Origin: Eumeta japonica
Lineage: Eukaryota > Arthropoda > Insecta > Lepidoptera > Psychidae
DNA: 64,000 nucleotides
Assembly (NCBI GenBank): GCA_005406025.1
Contig: BGZK01000710.1
Span: 62,001 to 126,000 of the forward strand
Reading direction: 5' to 3'
This document shows, piece after piece, positions 1-12,500 of the stretch. The notes under the pieces are model-generated. The model did not search any database. It was given only the letters and a program-made list of their open reading frames with translations, and was not told the origin of the DNA. Numbering within the stretch: the stretch's first letter is position 1; each line of letters starts with the position of its first letter. The position numbers were made by a program, and so were the translations under genes.

Positions 1-2870
1 AGGATACGTCTCCGTGGTGGGGTGCTATAAACCTACACCATAAATAGGCAATAAGCTCTTAGCTGCACAATTTTGGCGTGCATTCGAGTGCACGGATTAG
101 TATGTTTGTATGTGAATGTGTTGAGGGGTGTGCTATATGTATATGGACTCGGCATGGGAACGGGTGAGAACTACACCGATTCACATCAACATTCTTAATT
201 AAAATCCAATGCTTAGGAGAGGCATTTTAATCGTTTTTACAGATATAAATCCATCGGTTTCCAAAATTATCAATTTTAAATTACGTACCTGGTTGTTTTA
301 AGTACTGTTCGTTATAAATAAATAACCTAAACACTGACGTTGCCAGTCATCTTTATCTGTTACCCAACATGAAAACATACACCAACTATCCAATATGACA
401 ATGCATGCAACAAAATTAGCCAATATAACAATACAATACGATGCAAAGCAGTTCTCGATACACCACGGCCACATACGACACGAAAGGCCCTTTCAGTTTT
501 TTTTTTAATCATGTTCCTCAGTAGTCAGAATCGTTAAAATAACCAAAGAATTACAAACTCGAAAATCGACTAGGATTTCTCTATTTGTACACTTTTGGCC
601 GTTCGCTTTGCTCTTCATTCTTGTGGGAGATCTGTAACAATTCGGCAGTGTATTTAATATTATCGAAATTACGACGGCGTACGTAATATCGAATACCTAT
701 ATTCTAAATACATACCAATACAATACAGGTAACCAACCGGAAAGGGTGTATGAAAAGAAAATACACATATATAGGTGCGTAATTTTTTCATGACATTTAT
801 TTGTATTTTATTGAAATAAGATGGAGTTACCTTTCTTTGGTTCGTTTAATTTTAAACCATCCCGATCGAACCTTAGGGAATATCGCCCGCGCCGATGCCT
901 ATTGTTTTATTAAGGTCTCCTCCTTTGCTCTTACACATTTTCGCTGTGAAAGTAAACCATTTCATAATTAAATTTCCAAAAATACCCTAGGCGTACTAGG
1001 CGTCACGTCACTTAAAGCGCCCCCAGCCGTCCCGCCGCTCTGTAACCGCATCGATATAGTGTTTCCTTCTGATCGTGATTAACATTTCTTTAGTATTTTT
1101 ATTCTTAAATTTCTCTACTGTGATTATACTTGGTAATCTAAATGAAACATTTTTAATTTTTTTTCTCAAGGGCATAATAGTTATTCAAAACTTAACTTTT
1201 GACGTAATAAAAATACTAGTTTTTTAAATTGTACATTTTTTTCGGAGGTAGAACGTTGAAAAGCGCTTAGCATTTTTTAAATAAAAATGTTCCTGTTTTA
1301 TGTTAAAAGTATCATCGAGGCCCAAACCGGTCCCGAAATCCGCACATTCGTGGGTATTATCTCTAAGACTCGCACGGTTTCCTTCTGTAAAATCTCACAA
1401 CGCATACTTCCACATTGCAGATAATAAAAACATAAATTTCCCGGCTCCCGCGGCGTCAACCGACCAAGTTTCCCAACTCGTAATTTTCGATAATTTGTTA
1501 GCGGAGAGAAAATGTTTACCTGTACCTGGGCCGCCCCCGCGCGGGCCTCGGAACGATCACTCTTTGATATTGTTACACCAAGTTTTGTGCCTGTCTTCCC
1601 TCGTTAGTCGGCGCACGGCCGGCGGCGGCGGCCGATTTTTCCCCTCGCTGCGCGCATATAATTTATTCAGCGTTCTGGATTATTCCAGCAACTTTCGCCG
1701 TGACGAATCGGACGTTTATTGGTGCCAATGTGTCGGTGATGCGTGAGCGAAACGGATAGGCGAGCGGGTGAAATTAGTTTAGACTAAAATTTATTACATT
1801 GCATACGCTTTTTTTTTACGAAGAAAAGAAAATTCCTTCTACATTTTGCGAATGTGATATGAAATATTATTTTTAAAATCCGTTCGCAGGTGGCGCCGTT
1901 TAACCTGTACTTGTAATATTTTTCATTCGATGCTACTACATCCATCATAATATCTGCACTGATTTTAATGTCAACCAAAAATTTGACGAAGGCACCAAGA
2001 AAAAAAAATTGCTATTTGGCTACGTTGCGGATGAAAATTGTCTATCAGCTACTCTCTTGCTATCAGCTACTTGTCTCATTTCAGGGTACGACCGCCGTCT
2101 CATCTACGCTCTGGCGCGCCAAGCTTTAGGCCGTGGACTAACACTGCGCTAACACCGTACCGGCTACCCAGTTTTTCTCCTAAGAAATGAATCAGTTTCT
2201 TGTTTTGGCATACGTTCAATTGTTCATAGTTTTAATTTTCGTAAACGAAAAACTTATTAACTATTCATTTAGCTTTCATAAATCTATCTCATGATTTTGT
2301 CTCATGGCAATATTAAAGAACAGATGATATAACTAAATAACGATGACGGAGTTATACAATGATATAATAGCAGTTAGGTAATGTAAATAACTATACAACT
2401 AGGTATTTTATGTCTAAAATAGAGATTTGATCTATTTTAAACACCGACTAGTGTTAATTTTTAATTGTAGCTTTTCTAAAATATGTTTCTGCTTATCGAA
2501 TATTTTGTATCTATAGTAGTTCTTTCTGCCACAAAAATTAATTTTCTATCTGCCCCACTTAATAGGCTGATCTGATGTAAATAATTGCCAGTTAACATTT
2601 AAAATTGGATAACTTGATATATTACAATATTAGTTTACAAATAGTTGTAAACGTAAAGCTATCAAGTTTTCTACATCATGTTCACTTTACTTTTTTGTTT
2701 TAGAAAAAAAAATACGTTTTAGTCCAACAGTGAAGTTTCCAAATAATAAAATTTAAAATAAATATTTTATTCATAAATTTTCTATTATTACAATAAACTG
2801 TACCATATATTCTTTCATTTTATGATTACCATAAAAGGACCCCTATTTATGGTATGTTTCAACTCGTTTG
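1..2870. other. Upstream intergenic DNA, no gene seen
   Basis: AT-rich with no supported gene. A GC-richer island (about 1500-1745) carries a 148-residue plus-strand ORF without recognisable features. TCTATCAGCTAC / CTATCAGCTACTT repeats lie at 2040-2075. It could contain distal regulatory DNA for ALP, but nothing specific supports that. Confidence 0.5.
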
Positions 2871-2910
2871 AATATATACGACGCTAGACGCGCGGCGCGT
2901 CGCATCTGAG
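2871..2910 (+). promoter_or_regulatory. Candidate ALP core promoter (TATA and initiator-like)
   Basis: TATATA at 2873-2878 lies about 30 bp before CATCTGAG at 2903-2910, an initiator-like spacing. It opens an abrupt GC-rich stretch (2880-3000) in AT-rich DNA, about 530 bp upstream of the ALP start codon. This is inferred from position and composition only; no transcript evidence is available. Confidence 0.35.
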
Positions 2911-3210
2911 TCCAGCGCACGCCCCGCCGCCGCGCCGACGTCGGCCTTGCGCCCGACCGCGCTCCCGGGACAAAAACGACGGTCTGGCCTACGAGCCTAG
3001 GCTTGCCGAGCTTTTCTTTTTCATCATATTTTCCTAACAGATAGCACGTGTGTGTGTTTCATCAAAACACACTTGCCCTCAATCACCCAGAGCCTTGAGG
3101 ATTTTTTCTAAATAACGAACGTATGTGATATTAAAGAAGGTTAGTCTCCACTCATACGCGCCTGTGAGGTTCTGTGAATAGGCATTATGATCTAAGAATA
3201 TTTCACTTAA

Positions 3211-3243
3211 TATTGGTAGGTAGGTAGGTTTGGTAGGTAGGTT
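3211..3243 (+). repeat. (GGTA)n short tandem repeat
   Basis: GGTAGGTAGGTAGG then TTTGGTAGGTAGG just before the probable 5' UTR acceptor of ALP. Confidence 0.75.
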
Positions 3244-3308
3244 TAACACGCAATTAATGAGTATTTTACAATAATAAATAAATATAATATTTTTTCTATT
3301 TGTTTCAG

Positions 3309-3438
3309 ATGCACGCTCCGGGCCATCTGAAACACTTCCAAATGTTAGAACCTTGATGCCCGTTTAGAATGCCCTTAAAAATCCTAGTGACGGACGGCGG
3401 TAGGGGGTGGTAGGTCGGGGTGGTCAGATGAGTGAAGG
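3309..3438 (+). other. Probable 5' UTR segment of ALP with short upstream ORFs
   Basis: A good acceptor (TTTGTTTCAG) ends at 3308, so a non-coding 5' exon from the 2.9-kb promoter region may be spliced here; an unspliced leader is also possible. The segment holds uORFs: ATG at 3309 (15 codons, stop ending at 3356), a three-codon ORF starting at 3354, and ATG at 3428, whose frame runs past the main start to a TGA ending at 3466. These could lower translation of the main ORF. Confidence 0.4.
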
Positions 3439-3535
3439 ATGCGCGCGTGGGGCTGCGTGCTCGTGATGGTCGCGACTATCAGATGCACCGCGCTCTCGCC
3501 CGCGCCCCTCAGCGCCGAAGCCAAGGAGACCTATG
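3439..3535 (+). CDS. ALP: ALP coding exon 1: start codon and signal peptide
   Basis: Encodes residues 1-32 plus one base of codon 33. The start MRAWGCVLVMVATIRC is a basic residue followed by a hydrophobic core, typical of a secretory signal peptide, then a Pro/Ala-rich stretch and AEAKETY. The donor GTAGGT follows at 3536 (phase 1). ATG 3439 is chosen because it alone is in frame with the signal peptide and exon 2; the nearby ATG at 3428 is in another frame. Downstream, codon 33 completes to Asp with exon 2 (DRHYWYAQAQ), the usual N-terminal region of insect ALPs. Confidence 0.85.
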
Positions 3536-6500
3536 GTAGGTGACCGAACGGTTTAAAAACTACACAATCGTACACAATAACATGTAAGTATGACAGAATT
3601 ATCAATACGATCTGAAATATATAACGAAATCCTAGTAAAGTGGCGTTGGTGGAGGCTCAGGTGTTTTAAGCACGTCGCCATCGAAACTGGCGGTATCGGG
3701 TTCAATCTCAGACCGAGGGCGAGCTGACTTATGAATTCTTAACTTTTGACAAATCATACCGCACGCACCGTACTCCGGAGCGCATGTTAAGCCGTCGGTG
3801 CCGGACGACATCACTACGCCGATGACGTCGCTCATCGGCAACGTCCGCCCGCCCTATGCCTGCGGGGCGGCTGGAAATGCCCTCGATCTGAAATTAAAAG
3901 GCTATGGGAGCGTGCGCCTCGGCAGAGAGGCGGTTAAGACTTGACATAACGACGATAGAACATCGCCGCAGTCTGCTATATTCATCTCTGTGAATCACAC
4001 GGATTTTGATCAATAACATTTCGCCGAAATTATTTATTTACATAATTTAGTAAAATTATTCTAGTATTTTAGAATAATATAGACTTGTATGTATTTTTTT
4101 ATTTTGTATAAGTTTATAATACAATATTATACGTTATTCTATAGATCGAAAAGGAATAATTTAAAGTGATTCACTATTATCTATTAAGATTAATGGCTGT
4201 TCGAGTCGAACAAGAAAGAGTTGTAGCTATCTCAAGTGATTTGATAGACAAAGAATGGTGGAGACGTCGCGTACTATCACATTTTTGATAGCAGCTGTGA
4301 TAAATGATTTGAAATAATGTCTCAATTTGTAAGGAGCTTGACATTGACTATATTGACGATTTAGATTGTATTTTTCAGGTCTTATTTACTTGGGTAAGGT
4401 ATGGCAAACACATTCCATGTCTTCACGTAAACGAGTACGTTTCAACTCAGTTCTCAACTGAGAGTCTTACTTATTATATTTACATTATTGATGTAAAAAA
4501 TATACGATCCTACCCAAAATATGATCTCAGACTATATCTATTTCATGCTATAAATTACTAAGAGATCAATTTTTGTGACCCACTATGTCTAAATTCACGT
4601 CTACAAATGTCAATCACGTACAAATTAAAATTATACCCAGTGGGCTTCCAAATATGATTTCCGAAAACAAAAATTCGCTATACTCTGCCTCGATATCCGA
4701 TGTAGTAAGATACCCTCATGTTACGATACTATACGCCGGAAGCGTTTCGTGCCATTGCCGTGTAGTGACTTGTCGCATCGTTATTCAATTTGATATGTAG
4801 CATTGCATATCATAAGAAGGACGGTTAAAGTTATTCGCTTTAAGGAGTAATTGATGATTACTATAAACTTTAACAATAAAATCAAGTATAATATATCAAT
4901 AAAGAGTTAAAAGTAAAATAATTATAAATATACAAAATATTGCGCTTAATAATGCTTTCAGAATTAAATTATTCTAACTAGTATTTTAGTAGATTCCATT
5001 TGGATAGTTTTCTTTTGGTTAAATTGTAAAAATGCTGCTAAGGTACCTTTATGATTTTATACTGAAAGGTTTGGATCTAAAACCCTATTTTGGTGACAAC
5101 ATCCAAAATCGGTAGTTCAACATGACCATAACATGATGATTATTCTAATACACGTTATAGAAGTCAAATCATTGTCTCAGAATTCAACTCGGTGTGGATA
5201 ATATTAGTTACGTTACTGTATAAAAACGCGATGAATTGATATTCATATTATAATGACGACATTTCCTTTTCAATTTAATTGCTTTTATGCCATTTGTTTG
5301 GATAAATACACCCACCAAGAACCCAACTTTTTAATAATGTTTTTCGCATACAGTTTGCCAATGGCACTGCGGAGGCTTATAGTGCAGTAATTTGTGCAAA
5401 GCTGCCGTGAACTTTTTCCTTTATAGAAGGGTACAATGATGGCTTGCACCAATCATTAAATATAGTACGAATTTTCCAGTATTTATTAAAGAGCTGATAC
5501 AACAAATTTGCCATTATACCCTCATCTCCCCTTAGCATTTCTGAAGAAACCCTATTATATCCTCCAGCTTTTCTAACTTTCACACGTTTTATTGCTTTCA
5601 TAATTTCATCTATCATAATTGCATTTTCATTTTCATCATCAATTATATATTCAATTGCAGCAACATTGTCATCTACAGCTGTGTACTCACATGCAAAAAC
5701 ACTTTCGAGATAATGCTTCCAGCCCTCTTTCACACGACTATCTATATTCGGTAAGCATCCCTTAGCGTCTCTAATCGTATTTGTACACAATGTCTTGGGA
5801 TCATTCCGGGCCTTTTTCACCACATTCCAAAAAAAAAATTTTGGTTTACTAGAAAATAATTCTAGAATGCCCTGTTATAGCGTTTTTTTTATTTCATTAT
5901 TTTTTATTTCTATGCACTTTTTAGCTTTTATTTTTACATATTTATATGTACTTTCAGCCTCTTTCAGCTTATATTTCAAACGGTTCATTCTTTGCCCTCT
6001 GTAGTTGACCTTCGCTGATAGTAAATCCAGTCATGCTCTCTTCTTTTTACTAACCATTTCCTTTACTTCAAAATTTCATCACTCACTATCTTTACTATTA
6101 TCATTTGTTCTCTTACTCACTCTACATACCTTTTCAGCTTCGTCTACTAATAAAGACTTTGTTATCTTTCACGATTCCTTAAGTTATAAACATTAATAGT
6201 GTTTGATTTCAACCAATCTATCTTTAAATTACTCAGTATACTCATTTTTTACATTCTCATCCTGAAGTTTACCAACCTTCATTTGTTATAGCTCCGTAAG
6301 AACTATTTCCGCATATTGTTTTCAACTCTGGCATAAAATCATATTTCGACAGACCACTAAGAAGTGTTCTGTGCCAAGGTTGATGTTACGGTACACTCTC
6401 GTATCCATAATTTTGCTTCTCAAACGATCATCCACAATCACAAAGTCTATCATATTTTTGTCTTCTCCTCTCCGCCAAGTATATGAGTGTATCCTTCTGT

Positions 6501-9500
6501 GGTCAAACATGTATACCACTCACAAGTTAAATTCTTGACACAGTAGAAGAAGGTAATCACGATTTTTATTCACTCTTTCATCTCCAAATTTACCTAAAGT
6601 TTTCTCATGTCTAACGGCCCAGTACAACCATCCAGGCATTAAAATCACCTAACTTTACTATTCTTTCGTTTCTGTCTCATTTGACTAATATGTCTCTTAC
6701 ATCAGCACAAAACTCTTCCCGCTCCTCCAGCGATTTGGACATATACAGGTCCTATGCGCTACAAATAAAAATCCGTGTCAGTCCAATTTTAAACTCAGAG
6801 CCAGACGAGCCTTAGATTTACACATTGTCAACCGTTTATAATTTCAAATAAACTTTTTGTTGAGCTCCGATGACCCCTTTGATCCTTACGGGCCGTCTGC
6901 ATTACCGTCACTTAGCTACAGACTCTAGTTGGTAGGTGTTATCTCTCTTATGGTCGATCCAGTTGTTCCCAGCAAAAGTCTTCTGCTTCGCTTATCGTAA
7001 GTCGAGCGTTTCGAATTTCACAACAAAACGTATTGCTTCTAAACAATAAAGTAAATTAAGTCGAAACACTTTTGAGGTAAGACCCACTTTTAAGTTTCGT
7101 TTTCAACTTCCCCAATATCACTATCGGGCTTGTCGTAAATGGGAAAAGTGTGAGGAAGATGGTCGAATCGCGTGGCAACGCCCGCCCCATCCGAGTTTTC
7201 TTGTTAACGTTTACGGCCGTCGCGATAGTCGCGGAGTTGTAATTTGTAGGTGCAACTTAAACGGACGACGGTCATAAATAACTTCGCGGTCTCATTAATT
7301 TATGACCGAACCAGGAAATAGGAGTCGTGATGAGGAGTCGGCGTCGATCCGCGCCCCGGTGATTATTTACAGTTTTAGCTTTTCAGTGAGTTTCATGGTC
7401 GGATCATGTCAGACTTCTGCCGATGACCGTGTTTCTACGTCGTAACCGCTTCTTAGGAAAATATTTAATATGCACAATAAAACAGTCGTAAATATCTACC
7501 GTTCCATTATATTAAACAACATATATAAAAGAAATAAAGTTTACATTAAGGTATTTCAGTAAATTTTATGCATTGTAAATAAAGTAAAAAAAAAATATTA
7601 TAAGACGTTTTTTCAACAACTTTTATTGTATGTGTGGTGTAAAACAGTTTACGGACATATTTACAATTTACATAAAATTATGATCTATATTCAAAAAGTA
7701 TAAATTAATTTCACGTTCTTTCTATGAAAAAATGTCCTGTATTATTATTCTGACTGTTAAATAATTATTTGCATAAGTGAACAAAAAAATATGAAAAATT
7801 ATGAACCACGAACAAACGATCAACACAAACACATACATTTTTAGATAGTACAAGTTTTTATTAATATTCATCGATCGTCTATAGGTGTCTATTGCATAAA
7901 AATAGGCAATATCATAAATAAATAAACAGTTATTTCTGAAGAGTGAACTTAAAATGTAACAAAATATCGATAAAAATATATTTTTATTGTATATCCCCTT
8001 AATACAGATTTTCGCCTTTGTGATTTGTTCCCCAATAATATTATTTGCGTTCTTATTCCAAGCCGACCAGCTTTCACAGAAGCTCCGCGTGTGCCCGCAG
8101 ATCGCCACTACTGGTACGCCCAGGCGCAGGAGACGCTGAACAAGCGGCTGCAGTACGCCCCGGACACGAAGCCCGTCGCCAAGTAGGTAGCGCTCGGGCG
8201 GGGACCGCCTCCCCGAGCCCGTCGGGTAATGTCTAACGATCTCCGGACCGTTTCAAACAAATTTTCTAGTTCACCGAAGCGCAATTAGTCATAATTTTCA
8301 TTACAATGGTATTTAGTTAAGCCGGCGTATTTAAACTGTGCTTAGGAATCGTAAACGACTATAATTCTCAATTTGAGTTTCAGGCTCGCAGGCGATTTAA
8401 CGGTGAGTTTTTGGCTTTAAACAAATGAAACCACTCGCCTTGTGCCGCGTATAGTAAATTATTAACTTTCATATCGTATTAAAACAAGATAAAAAATCTG
8501 TCTTATATATTTTTTTAAATGTATTTATCCTTGATTTGTTGACCCGAATTTCAGATTTACGGGGTACTAGTAACATTGTCAGATATTCGCTGTTTACTTA
8601 TTAATTTAATTCTCATTTATTATATTGGCGGTAATACAAATCGACGTAGTATTTAAGACTTCATCGAAAACGTAAAGGCGCTTCGCCGCCATGTACGGCC
8701 TAATTTTACGACATGACTTAAGAAAATAATTGAGGTGTCCTTCCATGTTTTGAAAATGTAGTACACTAGAAAATTTTTCTTTTTTAATGGAAAAGAAAAA
8801 TTAAGGAAATGCATTTTTATTGATATTCAATTGTTCTAAAAACAAACATTTTCTATTACATTTATACTAATTTGTTCTGAGAAGGTGACAGTCTGAGTTA
8901 CTACCGTCTATCTCTTTTTCTCTTGCTACATCAATGCACTGTTCGCTGACTGTACCTCGCCTGAAGTATACTGTGAGATGGTATGACTTGTATTTTGAAC
9001 GCAGTGTACTCGTACCAATAGCCAATAGTAGGCTACGCCTTCCATTTCTTAATTCATATGAACTAAGGCTTTTTACTTAAATTTCGACCGTCATGAATCT
9101 TCTAAATTTATTTCATATGCTGACTACGGTTTGAACTTTACTAATTACCGCTTGCGCGAATTTACGGATTGTTTGTTTTGTTGCTTTTTGGTTTCGCTTC
9201 CATTTTCCTTCTTCAAATTAAATTATGTAATTGTAAAGTCGAGCATAAATTCGTAGCCACAGCGAAGTTATCGACGTAAAACACAAAGGACAGTTCTAAA
9301 AATACTTTTTTAATTAGTATTCTAGAAGTGAACCATTCAAAGTCTGAATGGAAATTATTGAAGAAATGCTTATAGTCTAGGTAACAAATTGAAAATGGTG
9401 AAAAATAGAGATACTGGTTCTAAAAATACGTACGATTGTTCATTCGATCCGAAATAATGTCTAGAAAAATATATCGAAAGCATTTATTAGCACATAAATA

Positions 9501-12500
9501 TTACAAAAAAATTATAAGCAATTAAAGATGAAAAAGAGGTATTTCGTGTTTCGCTGATATCTCGTAAAATTTTGATATTCAAGAAATTTGAAAAAAGATT
9601 CTTATAGATGAGGAAATTTGATATTAATTATCTCTTACTTCCGAAACTCTACCTCATCATTTATAATTTTAATTTAACGCTAAAATGGGCATTTTAAGAT
9701 AACTCGCGCGTCATCGAAATCGAGTTTGTCACACTAAATAATTCTTTTAAGGTATTAAATATTAATTGAAAAATTTGAACAAATTATCGTATATTTAAAA
9801 CACTTTAAAAAAATTATTTCCGTTGGAATTTTAACTTAATTTAAAAATTTTAAAAATGATTTATGTATCATTTAAAAATTTATTATAAACAGTGTTGAAT
9901 CTTTTTAAACTTTTTTGACTTTGTTTTATTAAGCATGTACATAAAAATATCTCCATGAAGGGAAAAAAATATACCAATTATTGAAATATTTTTTTTGAAT
10001 GTACAATGAAGACGAAAGTTGGAGAAAATTTTGTTAAATAACAATTATCTAACTTGTTATAAAATGGATTTTAAGTTAATCTTCTAACGGGAATAAATTT
10101 CTTCAAGTATTATGAATACACCGTAATTTAGTCAACTTTTTAAATTAATATTTAATACCTTACAAAAATTATTTACCTAAAAACTTTTGACTCTGTGGAA
10201 CCTTTCTTTTATATATTTATTAAGTTGATTATTTTCTTTATAATAATTTTTAAATTTATATTTGCTACTCTAAAAATGTTATTTTATATGGTACGTTGTC
10301 TTTAGCGGCAGTGCCCCCATACCGTAAGGCAGCGCGGAGCCCTATTTTCAGCGTTAAATTAAAGTTATTAATAATAGAGGTAGAGTTCCGGAAGCTCAAA
10401 CTTTTTGTTCGGAAATTTCCTCCTTTATGAGGTATTTTTTCAAAATATTGTAAATATTAAAAGTTTTTGAGTTATTAACAAAAAAAACTAAATATTTTTC
10501 TTATCTTATTTAGTTAATAACAATTGCAATTTTTTACGTACAGTAAAATCCTCACACGGCATTTTTGTAGAGGTCATTCCAAATCTAATGAGCTATTGCT
10601 CATATTTTTAAGAGCTTCATCTCTATTTTTCACGTTTTTTAACTTGTTGACCGGACTACTGGTGAGCACTAAAATGAATTCGTAACGCTTAACAAAGACG
10701 GCACGTACCGTCTTTGTTGACCAACGAGCTGTTACTTACAATAATACTTCTATGATTGGATCGTGAATACGAGTAGAATAAACGCGTTGTATGTATTGAT
10801 TAATAACATTTATGTTGACACAGAATTGTTTTTATAAAATATTTATAAATAATATCTGTCGCATCATTGACGCGTCTATTATAAAAATCTATCTTTTTTC
10901 ATTCAAAAGCAATACGTGTCTGAAGTTCACGGTTGGCAAGAAGATTTATCGTTTTGTACGGAAAGGTATAATTTAAATTCGGCCACCATAATGGATCACT
11001 TTAATTCCTATCATATACTGCACTAAAAATATGTTAAGCTTACTATATGTAAAAAATATAGTATGGAACCCCTATCTGTGCGAGTCCAACTCGCTCGGGT
11101 TTGTTGCCATATTCTTATGTGTATGACTTCTGGAACGCAGGAACGTGATCTTGGTGGTGGGGGACGGCATGAGCCTGGCCACGGCGACCGCGGCGCGGGT
11201 GCTGCGCGGGCAGCGCCGCGGCCAGCCCGGCGAGGACACCGACCTGGCTTGGGACACTTTTCCCGCTGTCGCTCTGGCTAAGGTGAGTCCTCGTCAATGC
11301 ATGTACGGTGGGATTGAAGGCTTCTGTAAAGATAAGCGTTTATAGAAATCCTTACAACGAAAAGCTTCCTCCATTCTCACTTCCACATGTCTCCCAGCTT
11401 CGTCTGCTTAATTGTACTATTACGCTCATTCTAATAAATCTTTCACTTATAGAAAGCCGTAGTGTTCCCAAATAATATGGCTTAAATTTTATTTTAATAT
11501 TAAAATTGACCCCGGCTTCGTTCAAACCGAAATCATGGCTAATACCACAATCGAAATCAAAAGCGGGGCGAGAAACGAAATCGAGAGCCGAAACTGGGAT
11601 CGAAACCGAGAACGGGACTAGAGTCGAAATCGAGTGCGGGAGTGAGATTAGAACAAAAAACGTGACCGGCATTGAAATCGCGATTAGTGTCGGGATCAAA
11701 ATTGGCAATAAGAGTAGATTAGGGTTGACAATAAGATCTAGCAATATAAAACATGGAGGATACATTCTATAACATGGGCAAAGTCAAAGGGCGAAAAGCT
11801 GGTTCCTACATATAACTATCATGGAGATATGCTACTACTTAGCGTGTTAAATTCTGCCTTCTTGAATATCGAAGAAAAAGATCCTTGAAACATAAGGTGC
11901 AGTTGCAGTGGAAGCCCTAAGTAGTAAATATAACTTAAAATACTAAGTATCGTATTAGTTTATTACATTTATTATTAGCACGAGCTATGTCAACGTCGTA
12001 CTACATGAAAATATGAACTGTAAGCAAGATTTAGGTGTCTAAAATAACTCGCTAAAATATCTAAAGCTGATATATATATAAAGATAAAGCCGAAACCCGA
12101 AGGTCCCAGATTCAATTCTTCGATACGCCGATCCAATACGAACCGCTGATTCAATACATTGACACCCATTTAATGGAATTCGTGAATGCGATGTGATTTG
12201 ACCCATTCGGTACCAATGAATGTAACATTTCGGATCGTATAGCCCGAGTCCGTCCCTGTAGACTTTAGACTGAATTAAGCAATGCTATTTAACGAGTATA
12301 TTAATCGAAAATCTTATTGTTTCAATAGTCTGCGTTTATTAATAGCCCGAAATTATTACAGGAAACTGACATTTACTAGACGAGCTGCCCGTTTACAGTT
12401 ACTTCCGTTCTAACATTCCGTCAAGTACAAAAATTTCTTTAATTAATTCATCCGGTCCCGCTCTTGATTTCATCGTATCATCATCCTGAGCCTCATCACG

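Larger units (their letters stand above)
3536..8100 (+). other. ALP intron 1 (4.6 kb)
   Basis: Holds the SINE-like remnant (3640-3830) and the LINE relic (5377-6780). A GC-rich stretch (about 7190-7440) contains two TCATAAAT/TTATGAC motifs. The rest is AT-rich without visible features. Confidence 0.85.

Noticed and set aside
1300..1746. 148-residue plus-strand ORF upstream of ALP
   Set aside because: No recognisable motif, mixed composition, unclear start context; treated as a chance ORF through a GC-rich island.
7722..8108. 128-residue minus-strand ORF abutting ALP exon 2
   Set aside because: AT-rich Ile/Tyr/Phe composition, overlaps the ALP acceptor and exon on the other strand, no domain.
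11352..11772. Overlapping ORFs of 137 (-) and 88 (+) residues
   Set aside because: Both are produced by the degenerate GAAATCGAG-type tandem tract; repetitive Ile/Pro/Ser or Glu/Ile/Lys composition.
12060..12130. tRNA-like B box (GATTCAATTC) near 12110
   Set aside because: No matching A box or cloverleaf; at most a SINE scrap.
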